From NCBI GenBank assembly GCA_030599175.1, contig JAUVON010000180.1, forward strand, positions 1 to 6,081: a stretch of DNA of 6,081 nt. The letters are read 5' to 3'. Made by a program: the position numbers and the translations under genes. Shown piece after piece: positions 1 to 5,358 of the stretch. A model generated the notes under the pieces. That model searched no databases. It was not told the DNA's origin and was given only the letters and a program-made list of their open reading frames with translations. The stretch comes from Desulfobulbaceae bacterium. Its GTDB lineage: Bacteria; Desulfobacterota; Desulfobulbia; Desulfobulbales; Desulfocapsaceae. Position 1 is the stretch's first letter; each line of letters opens with the position of its first letter.

Positions 1-170
1 AACTCGAATAAATCGGAATTTTAACCAACCTTCCTCGATTTCTTGTTTTTATTACAGAAGTTCCGGGGTAAGGCAGTAAAAAGCTCGATCATACCATATC
101 AGAGTAAAGAAGAATAGCTCTGCCAAAATCCAAAAGATGACAGTACACGAAGCTGCCTCAATGACAAATA

Positions 171-1145
171 ATGATTCCGACACACGACCCTGACCTGAGT
201 CCGACGGATCACTATCTCTACCTGGCCCCCATCAGAGGTGTGACTGATGCCCTGTTTCGCAACACCTTTTATCGTCATTTTGATGGTATTGATTCGGCAA
301 TTGCACCTTTCATCAATCCCCAGAGAAAAGCTCTTTTTAGTGAGAAGATGCTCTCTGATATCTTGCCGCAAAATAACACGATCAAACCTGTAATCCCACA
401 ACTGCTGCATACATCCCCTGAAGATTTTCTCACCCTGGCGAAACGCATTGCTGATCTGGGGTTTACCCATATCAACTGGAATCTGGGCTGCCCTGCGCCG
501 ATGGTCACCAGGAAAAAACGAGGCTCAGGGCTACTCCCTTACCCGGATGAAATCATCTCCTTTCTGGATAGAGTCATCCCAGAACTCACAATAAAGCTCT
601 CCTTAAAAACCAGGCTGGGATTTACCGACAAAAATGAGTTACTGCAATTACTCCCCCTCCTGAACGATTTCCCGCTTAAGGAAATTATCGTTCACACGCG
701 GCTGGGCAACCAGTTATACCGGGGAAAAACTGATCCGAAAAGCTTTGGCACGTGCCGGAAAATCAGTAAGCACACCCTGGTGTATAACGGAGATATAAAC
801 AGTCGCACAGATTTTATATCTCTTGCCGACCAGTTCCCAGAAGTTAACCGGTGGATGATTGGCAGGGGCATTCTTATGAACCCGTTTCTGGCTGAAGAGA
901 TAAAAGGCTTGCCAGAGGAATCAGGTGCAAAACGGAGAGAAAGGCTCTATAGTTTCCACAAGGATCTTTACAACGGATATGATGAAAAGCTGAGCGGTCC
1001 CGGACATCTTCTCGGTCGAATGAAACAGTTCTGGCTTTATTTTATTTCCGCTTTTCCCGGAAAAGAAAAGGCTATAAAAAAAATAAAAAAGAGTACTTCA
1101 ACTGACCAATATATCGACAGCGTCAAACAGATTTTTAACAGTTGA
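171..1145 (+). CDS. dus: tRNA-dihydrouridine synthase (Dus family)
   Basis: A 324-residue, near full-length FMN-dependent Dus enzyme, which reduces specific uridines in tRNA to dihydrouridine in the cytoplasm using NADPH. Visible family marks, in order: the N-terminal APIRGVTD strand of the TIM barrel (residues 19-26); NLGCPAP with the catalytic Cys107; the lysine and arginine strand IKLSLKTRLG (141-150); VHTRLGNQLYRG (174-185), where many Dus proteins have an HGRT/HART variant; YNGDI (205-209); and the phosphate-binding MIGRGILMNPF (229-239). A small helical C-terminal part follows. The ATG at 171 is the first start after an in-frame TGA at 162 and leaves 18 residues before the conserved APIRGVTD. 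I see no Shine-Dalgarno sequence in front of it. Another ATG at 161 is out of frame and soon stops. Family assignment is firm; the DusA/B/C type and target position in tRNA cannot be settled by eye. Confidence 0.93.
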   Translation: MIPTHDPDLSPTDHYLYLAPIRGVTDALFRNTFYRHFDGIDSAIAPFINPQRKALFSEKMLSDILPQNNTIKPVIPQLLHTSPEDFLTLAKRIADLGFTHINWNLGCPAPMVTRKKRGSGLLPYPDEIISFLDRVIPELTIKLSLKTRLGFTDKNELLQLLPLLNDFPLKEIIVHTRLGNQLYRGKTDPKSFGTCRKISKHTLVYNGDINSRTDFISLADQFPEVNRWMIGRGILMNPFLAEEIKGLPEESGAKRRERLYSFHKDLYNGYDEKLSGPGHLLGRMKQFWLYFISAFPGKEKAIKKIKKSTSTDQYIDSVKQIFNS

Positions 1146-1190
1146 TGGCGTCGTAAAAAGTCTTCATCCGGAGTCTCGCAGGCTCGCTTA
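1144..1190. repeat. Possible dispersed repeat with hairpin after dus
   Basis: The sequence starting inside the dus stop codon, GATGGCGTCGTAAAAAGTC, resembles a short repeat I remember as scattered between genes in many deltaproteobacterial genomes. Only one copy is present here, so the repeat call rests on memory. Just after it, GAGTCT (1171-1176) and AGGCTC (1180-1185) can form a six-pair hairpin (one G-U pair) with a CGC loop. No T-run follows, so it is not a standard intrinsic terminator. The rest of the gap up to 1256 shows nothing else I can name. Confidence 0.3.
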
Positions 1191-1274
1191 CCTGGTTCGT
1201 TGTTATAAATCAAAAGGCTTGAAACATATTATTATATCTCAAGATTCCCCGCAATTAAAGGAGAAGTAGGTCAA

Positions 1275-1580
1275 ATGAAAATTTCAGACTGGCTGGACGA
1301 ACAGGAATCAGCGAATGTGGATGTATCTCAAATCACATTGCCCAAGAATATGTCGTATGATCAGGATCCGGATGAAACTATTTTCTACCAGGAAGATAAG
1401 CCCTGCGGACTCTTCTGCACAGAGAATCACCCCTTTTCTACAGTAGAACGATATGGACACTGGTACCTGGCCAGGGGTCAAGACAAAAAAGCGGGTATTC
1501 ATTCACCAGAAATGAAGTGGAAGCTGTTTACAAAGGATAAAGAATACGCTCTCCAGATTGCCAGGGAACGCATAGAGTAA
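1275..1580 (+). CDS. Small conserved-looking protein of unknown function
   Basis: A 101-residue soluble, charged protein that I do not recognise. It is likely a real gene: AAAGGAG at 1257-1263 stands 11 bases before the ATG, the frame is open to a clean TAA, and the composition is protein-like. The N-terminal 40 residues are acidic (DWLDEQE, DQDPDE). The middle has a CGLFC pair (Cys44, Cys48) followed by HPFSTVERYGHWYLARG (52-68), rich in aromatic residues. The C-terminus (MKWKLFTKDKEYALQIARERIE) looks like a strand and a helix. There is no signal peptide or membrane segment. The two closely spaced cysteines and His52 or His62 could bind a metal, but that is inference. It lies 129 bases after dus and converges with the PP-loop gene with a 24-base gap, in which I see no terminator hairpin. 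Confidence 0.75.
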   Translation: MKISDWLDEQESANVDVSQITLPKNMSYDQDPDETIFYQEDKPCGLFCTENHPFSTVERYGHWYLARGQDKKAGIHSPEMKWKLFTKDKEYALQIARERIE

Positions 1581-1604
1581 AGAAGGGGAACTTATTTGGT
1601 TTAC

Positions 1605-2651
1605 CTATAATATCCAGGATCGGAAGACCTCATCCGGCAGAGGGTCCGCTATAATAATCCTGGAATTCCCCTGCAGAGTGCAGGTGACCTCACCGGGCGG
1701 ACGAGTTCCAGCAATCTTTTTGCCATAACGTACAACAAGCGAAGCCGCAAGTTGCAGATCTTCCTCTCTATCCGCCGGATCATCATACCAGGTGGCGGCT
1801 CTTCTTAAGAGCGCCGCAGGCCCCGGCCGCTCTTCCATCCATAAAAGGGCATCTTCAGCTCCAGCCAGAGCCTCCAGTTGATCGTTGTCACGCTCATCGC
1901 GCCCTAGAATCATCCATCCACCCCCTGGAAAGACAAACTGCCGCCCTATGAACAACAGACGAACATCCGTCGTTGTAATCTCTGCCGGTTGCAGGACAGA
2001 ATCCTCTGAATAAAGCTGACTCACCCGGCGGCTGAGAATAGGATCCGCCAGAGTGCATCCACCCGCAGGGGCCGGGAAGTCGGTAATCCCATACTCTTTT
2101 GCCAGTCTGATCTGATTCGAACGACCACGACCACTGAAATTGAGCAATTTATCCCTGTCTACCCAGCCTTCTCTTTCAGCCTCCGTTTCCACCATGAGCT
2201 TTGCACTTAAAGGGCGCAGAAGAATTGACCTGCTGCCGGAATCACGTTCAATAACGTTAAGAGTATCCCGTCGCTGGGACATAGGTCTCTGGCCGAGCAC
2301 TTCCCCGGTTATAAGAAACTTTGCCCCAAGCTCATCCATCATCTCTTTTGCCCTGGAAAGCATATAAATCTTGCAATCAATACAGGGATTAAAATTCTTA
2401 CCAAAGCCATGCGCCGGATTTCGCAGTAGTTCCAGATAACCTTTACTGATATCAACGACCTCCACATCGATACCAAATTTACTGCGAATTTTCTCCTTAT
2501 GACCAGGTATATCATCCAGAACATGATAATTAAAAAAAGGAGTGACAAATTGAATTGCCACAACCTCAATTCCCTGGGACATGACAAGACGTGTTGCCAG
2601 GATAGAATCAAGCCCTCCGGAGAAAAGGGATAGAGCCTTTGTCTCTTTCAC
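1605..2651 (-). CDS. PP-loop tRNA thiolase-like protein with NFACT-R-like C-terminus
   Basis: A 348-residue two-domain protein. The N-terminal PP-loop ATP pyrophosphatase domain carries the nucleotide-binding SGGLDS (residues 11-16). It also has a CIDC pair (Cys90, Cys93), the conserved-looking TGEVLGQRPMSQ (115-126) and GGCTLAD with Cys199. This arrangement is that of ThiI/MnmA-type tRNA sulfur-transfer enzymes, in which uridine is adenylated and then thiolated through cysteine persulfide or a bound cluster. The C-terminal part (about 225-345) contains ILGRDERDNDQLEALAG, which resembles the GRN-QND core of the NFACT-R RNA-binding fold. The target tRNA position is unknown. The start is GTG: its G is also the last base of the recN TAG stop (TAGTG), and GGAGG at 2665-2661 lies nine bases upstream, inside recN. 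The two genes are therefore probably translationally coupled. It could otherwise be called a generic MnmA/ThiI-like protein. Confidence 0.85.
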   Translation of the reverse strand: MKETKALSLFSGGLDSILATRLVMSQGIEVVAIQFVTPFFNYHVLDDIPGHKEKIRSKFGIDVEVVDISKGYLELLRNPAHGFGKNFNPCIDCKIYMLSRAKEMMDELGAKFLITGEVLGQRPMSQRRDTLNVIERDSGSRSILLRPLSAKLMVETEAEREGWVDRDKLLNFSGRGRSNQIRLAKEYGITDFPAPAGGCTLADPILSRRVSQLYSEDSVLQPAEITTTDVRLLFIGRQFVFPGGGWMILGRDERDNDQLEALAGAEDALLWMEERPGPAALLRRAATWYDDPADREEDLQLAASLVVRYGKKIAGTRPPGEVTCTLQGNSRIIIADPLPDEVFRSWIL

Positions 2652-4336
2652 TAGCTGCCACCTCCGGAAACCAGCATCTGCTCAGCCCAGGCTTTGGTCT
2701 TTGGTGTAGCTGAATCACCGGCAAGCATCCTCGCCAGTTCTTCAATACGCGAGGTATGGGACAACCGCACAACCTCGGACTGGGTCCGCCCCCCATCCAC
2801 CTCTTTGGATACCCGGAAATGTGACGTCCCCCTGGCCGCTATCTGGGGAAGGTGGGTTATGCAGATCACCTGGTGATGCTCAGCCAGCTCTTTAATCTTT
2901 CTTGCCACTGCCTCGGCAGCCTCTCCCCCAATACCGGCATCAACTTCATCAAAGATTACTGTTTCGACCATATCCTTTCGGGCAAGAAGGCACTTTAAGG
3001 CCAGCATCAATCGGGATAATTCTCCACCGGAAGCAACTTTGGCCAACGGCTTCGAAGGTTCTCCGGGATTGGCACAAAAGAAAAACTCGCCACGATCCCA
3101 GCCTGTTGACCTCATTGTTTCCGGAACCTTCTCCACCTCATGCCATTGCACATAAAACCCGGCTTTACCAAAAGCGAGTGAATGCAATTCCCCCTGCATG
3201 GCTTCTTCCATTCTCACCGCAGTCTCCCTTCTTTTCTCAGAGAGCTGTTCTGCATGCCTGCAGGCTTCCTGCTCAAGAGTTGCCACCTCACCCTGCAATT
3301 CTGCTATACGTGTTTCCAGGTTTTCCAGCCCTTCGAGTTCCAACGCCCCCCTGGCGCTGAATTCCAATATCTCTTCAAGGGTTTCCCCATATTTTCTCTT
3401 CAACTGCCGGATCACGTCCAGCCGCTCATTCACCATATCCAGACGAAAGGGATCTGTCTCAATTGAATCCCTGTAATGTCTCAGTTCCGTCACATAATCT
3501 TCGGCAAGGTAGGAGTATCCGCTCACATCCTCTGCCAGCTTTTCAGCCCTGGAATCAAGGGAAGCGAGCTGATCCATGTTCTGACGCAGCCGAACCAGAC
3601 CGTCCATAAGCTCTACTGACAGCAATCGGTAACTGTCCTGGCTCACTTTTATCAGAGTATCACCGTTCTTCAACCTCTTTTTCTCTGCCGCAAGAAGTTC
3701 ATCCTCTCCCACCACCAGTTCCGCCTGCTCTATTTCACTCACCTGGAACTTCAGGAAATCACGTTTCTGCTCTTTCTCCTGTTCCTCCAGCCTTAACTGC
3801 ACAAGCTGCTCTTTTTTCTGCTGCCACTGTTCGTACAGTCTGCCAAGTGCAATTCTATCACCCCAATGTTCACCGAGAGTATCGATAAAATCGAGATGAA
3901 GGGCCGGCTGCAGCAACTGTTGGTGGTCATGCTGACTGGCAACACTCAGCATATCCATGGTCAGGTTTGAAACAGATTTTGCTGTCGCAATCGAGCCGTT
4001 TACATAGAGTCTGGATCTCCCCGAATTGTTAATCGTTCTTTTAATCACAACAACAGGCTCATCACCAAACCCGCCTTCTTCAAGTTTTTTCAGGAGGTGG
4101 TGATGTTTAGGATTCAATTCGAACAAAGCCTCAATTTCGCAGAGATCAGCGCCGTTTCGCAGCCAGTTCTGGGACGCTCTTCCACCGGTTAGAAGATGGA
4201 TCGCTCTTAGCATTATTGACTTTCCCGCCCCGGTTTCACCGGTCATAACCACCAGCCCATCGTGACTGTTCCGGTCAAAATTGAGCTCCATTGATTCAAT
4301 CAGCGCGAGATTTTTTATTCTTAATTCACAAAGCAT
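2651..4336 (-). CDS. recN: DNA repair protein RecN
   Basis: A complete 561-residue RecN, the SMC-like ATPase that acts early in double-strand break repair, bringing DNA ends together ahead of RecA-dependent recombination. The N-terminal MLCELRIKNLALIESMEL is typical of the family. The Walker A motif GETGAGKS is at 33-40, a Q-loop-like SQHDHQQLL at 134-142, the ABC signature ASGGELSR at 435-442, Walker B TVIFDEVDAGIGG at 459-471 and the switch histidine in ITHLPQIA (His495). Glutamate- and lysine-rich helices at about 165-225 and 330-380 form the coiled-coil arms, separated by RLDVIRQLKRKYG (305-317). Length is close to the usual 550-570. The ATG has no clear Shine-Dalgarno sequence, but the conserved N-terminus fixes it. 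It is the first gene of a two-gene leftward operon. I found no E. coli-type LexA box upstream, so SOS control is not shown. Confidence 0.97.
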   Translation of the reverse strand: MLCELRIKNLALIESMELNFDRNSHDGLVVMTGETGAGKSIMLRAIHLLTGGRASQNWLRNGADLCEIEALFELNPKHHHLLKKLEEGGFGDEPVVVIKRTINNSGRSRLYVNGSIATAKSVSNLTMDMLSVASQHDHQQLLQPALHLDFIDTLGEHWGDRIALGRLYEQWQQKKEQLVQLRLEEQEKEQKRDFLKFQVSEIEQAELVVGEDELLAAEKKRLKNGDTLIKVSQDSYRLLSVELMDGLVRLRQNMDQLASLDSRAEKLAEDVSGYSYLAEDYVTELRHYRDSIETDPFRLDMVNERLDVIRQLKRKYGETLEEILEFSARGALELEGLENLETRIAELQGEVATLEQEACRHAEQLSEKRRETAVRMEEAMQGELHSLAFGKAGFYVQWHEVEKVPETMRSTGWDRGEFFFCANPGEPSKPLAKVASGGELSRLMLALKCLLARKDMVETVIFDEVDAGIGGEAAEAVARKIKELAEHHQVICITHLPQIAARGTSHFRVSKEVDGGRTQSEVVRLSHTSRIEELARMLAGDSATPKTKAWAEQMLVSGGGS

Positions 4337-4340
4337 CAGT

Positions 4341-4356
4341 TTTAATCAGTATTAAA
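4341..4356. promoter_or_regulatory. Perfect inverted repeat in the recN leader
   Basis: TTTAAT-CAGT-ATTAAA, two six-base arms around four bases, ends five bases before the recN start codon and lies downstream of the proposed recN promoter. The hexamer ATCAGT also occurs twice in direct orientation ten bases apart (4335-4340 and 4345-4350), one helical turn. It could be an operator or a weak A-U hairpin over the recN initiation region. An AT-rich chance palindrome is possible. Confidence 0.35.
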
Positions 4357-4386
4357 GCAATTCTTATGTCCCGACTTGACTCTATA

Positions 4387-4415
4387 TATAAAGGACAGTA
4401 GGTTACACATATCAA
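4387..4415 (-). promoter_or_regulatory. Candidate sigma-70-type promoter for recN
   Basis: Read leftward, TTGATA (4415-4410) and TTTATA (4392-4387) stand 17 bases apart, four of six matches to each consensus hexamer with ideal spacing. Transcription would start near 4380, giving a leader of about 45 bases before recN. It is the best promoter-like pair in the divergent region. A rightward TTGACT at 4376-4381 could be a -35 element for the regulator gene, but its -10 partner (TAGGTT at 4399) is poor. Confidence 0.45.
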
Positions 4416-4475
4416 TGGATAGACAGACTCCGGGCCAACCAGTCAACAAAATGATCCACTCTCCATACCCGTTAT

Positions 4476-4490
4476 TTGACCACAGTTCAA
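4476..4490. promoter_or_regulatory. Imperfect palindrome just before the DtxR-like gene
   Basis: TTGACCACAGTTCAA has matching TTGA/TCAA ends and a further C/G pair, so ten of fourteen arm bases are symmetric about the central A. It ends one base before the regulator start codon, a position suited to autoregulation of the DtxR-like protein. Read leftward it also resembles a degenerate GAAC-N4-GTTC LexA box, which would matter for divergent recN. Neither reading is proved. Confidence 0.3.
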
Positions 4491-4491
4491 T

Positions 4492-4998
4492 ATGAAAGAG
4501 AAAACAGATCTCAGTGCAAGCCTTGAAGATTACATTGAGGCAATTTATCACATAATTGAAGAAAAACTTGTCGCCAGGAGTAAAGAAATAGCAGCAAAAC
4601 TCAGTGTCAGCCGGGCTTCTGTGACTGAAGCCCTTCGTGCCTTATCCAAAAGAGGCCTCATCAATTATGCACCCTATGAGGCAATTACCTTGACGGACGA
4701 AGGAAAGATAGTTGCTGAAGATGTGATCTTTCGTCATGAGGCCCTGAAACGTTTTTTCATCGAGGTGCTGGCAATAGATACCAGTATTGCCGAAGAAGGT
4801 GCCTGCAGGATCGAACACTCCGCTCCACCTGAAGTTATTGCCAGAATGATCAGTTTCACTGAATTTATCAAGGTATGCCCTAGAGGTGGGGACGATTTGA
4901 TCCAGGGCTTCGCCGAATATTGTGCCAAAGGGAAACAGGGTGAAAAATGCGACAGCTGCGTGTCCAGCTGCCTGGAACCGTCACCTGAGGAAAAGTAA
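4492..4998 (+). CDS. DtxR/MntR-type metal-dependent regulator with Cys-rich tail
   Basis: A 168-residue metalloregulator. LEDYIEAIYHIIEEK opens a winged helix-turn-helix (about residues 11-72; recognition region VSRASVTEALRALSKRGLI, wing ending ITLTDEGK). A dimerisation and metal-binding domain follows (RHEALKRFF, then GACRIEHSAPPEV). Aligned by eye to B. subtilis MntR, Asp13, Glu16, His82, Glu108 and His109 match metal ligands, whereas Cys105 replaces MntR Glu99 and matches DtxR Cys102. The site is thus a hybrid, and Fe(II) or Mn(II) sensing cannot be decided. Beyond the core are Cys129, Cys144 and CDSCVSSC (Cys153, 156, 160). The protein lacks the room for the SH3-like third domain of long DtxR proteins. 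It presumably represses metal uptake or homeostasis genes when metal-loaded. No feo or mnt genes are in view. No clear Shine-Dalgarno sequence precedes the ATG. It is divergent from recN and converges with the selenoprotein gene. Confidence 0.88.
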   Translation: MKEKTDLSASLEDYIEAIYHIIEEKLVARSKEIAAKLSVSRASVTEALRALSKRGLINYAPYEAITLTDEGKIVAEDVIFRHEALKRFFIEVLAIDTSIAEEGACRIEHSAPPEVIARMISFTEFIKVCPRGGDDLIQGFAEYCAKGKQGEKCDSCVSSCLEPSPEEK

Positions 4999-5012
4999 CT
5001 CGCCGCATTCCA

Positions 5013-5240
5013 TTAAGAACCAGATTTTTTTATCAGCTGCTCAATCTCTCCATCCTCCGGAAACCTCTTCAGTTTCTTTTTTGAAAAGAGTAATTCTCCA
5101 TCAACAACTATCTCAAAGACACCATTCGACGAGGCTATCAGCCCAATTTCCGCACCAAGATCATTTTTCAGTTCTTCCCCCAGACTGGAGGCGCGTGGTT
5201 CATAATTTCACTTAGTGCAATATTCAATAGAAATTTCCAT
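5013..5240 (-). CDS. selW: SelW-like (Rdx family) selenoprotein, in-frame TGA = Sec
   Basis: A 75-residue protein when the TGA at 5210-5208 is read as selenocysteine. It begins MEISIEYCTK, then Sec11, then NYEPRASSLGEELKNDLG, and ends VFEIVVDGELLFSKKK-LKRFPEDGEIEQLIKKSGS. This is the full SelT/SelW/SelH layout: a first beta strand, a Cys8-x-x-Sec11 redox motif followed by Y-x-PRA at the start of a helix, then the F-E-V-x-V-D-G beta hairpin and the F-P-x-x-x-E-I helix. Bacterial homologues usually carry YCTxCNYxPRA, so the TGA sits exactly on a catalytic Cys codon. The protein is a small cytoplasmic thioredoxin-fold protein, presumably a thiol oxidoreductase of unknown substrate. AGGA at 5251-5248 lies seven bases before the ATG. 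A SECIS-like hairpin follows the TGA. The gene is divergent from the HD protein and ends 14 bases from the regulator's stop. A pseudogene with a nonsense mutation is the alternative, but everything else is intact. Confidence 0.88.
5177..5210 (-). promoter_or_regulatory. Bacterial SECIS element of the SelW-like gene
   Basis: In the mRNA, CCUCCA (5191-5186) pairs with UGGGGG (5182-5177) through six base pairs, one of them U-G, closing a three-base GUC loop (5185-5183). The first loop G is 22 bases after the UGA, inside the range I recall for bacterial SECIS elements (about 16-37). The GU in the apical loop matches the bases SelB recognises in E. coli fdhF, whose stem-loop top (CAGGUCUG) is similar. 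The element lies within the coding sequence, as expected in bacteria. I saw no good lower helix reaching the UGA. Confidence 0.72.
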
Positions 5241-5284
5241 AGCATCTTCCTGATTTAAAAATTATTGTTAATCATGATGTAGAC

Positions 5285-5295
5285 TGGAGACTCCA
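5285..5295. promoter_or_regulatory. Short palindrome between selW and the HD gene
   Basis: TGGAGACTCCA is a perfect five-base inverted repeat around one central A, with outer AGA (5281-5283) and TCT (5296-5298) extending the symmetry past a one-base offset. It sits 45 bases upstream of the SelW-like start and 63 bases upstream of the HD gene start. A one-base centre cannot be an RNA loop, so a protein-binding site is the more natural reading. I could not find convincing promoter hexamers for either gene in 5241-5358. Chance is possible. Confidence 0.25.
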
Positions 5296-5358
5296 TCTCT
5301 CGTTTGCAACCAACACTATTCATTTTTCAGAGACATCGCAATCACAAACCGGGATATA

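Noticed and set aside
1..98. Possible tail of a gene entering from the left
   Set aside because: Plus frames stop early (for example TAA at 22 and 77), and the short minus-strand open stretch has no convincing start or family resemblance.
99..508. Minus-strand open frames at the start of dus
   Set aside because: They are antisense to the conserved Dus N-terminus and show no recognisable protein features.
2902..3360. 152-codon open frame on the plus strand inside recN
   Set aside because: It lies fully antisense to the conserved RecN sequence, is rich in Pro, His and Leu with no recognisable family, and has no ribosome binding site; a shadow frame.
4337..4491. E. coli-type LexA box (CTGT-N8-ACAG) for recN
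   Set aside because: I searched both strands of the divergent region and found no match; only a degenerate GAAC-type palindrome at 4476-4490 remains.
4999..5012. A shared terminator between the converging regulator and SelW-like genes
   Set aside because: The gap is only 14 bases and holds no inverted repeat; the nearby T-run at 5025-5031 is part of the SelW-like Lys codons.
5208..5210. Reading the TGA as a nonsense mutation in a decayed gene
   Set aside because: It sits on the expected redox Cys/Sec position, the rest of the frame is intact, and a SECIS-like hairpin follows; selenocysteine explains all three.
4922..5215. 97-codon plus-strand open frame overlapping the end of the regulator and antisense to the SelW-like gene
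   Set aside because: The protein looks random, it overlaps the regulator's coding end in another frame, and the opposite strand encodes a recognisable Rdx protein.
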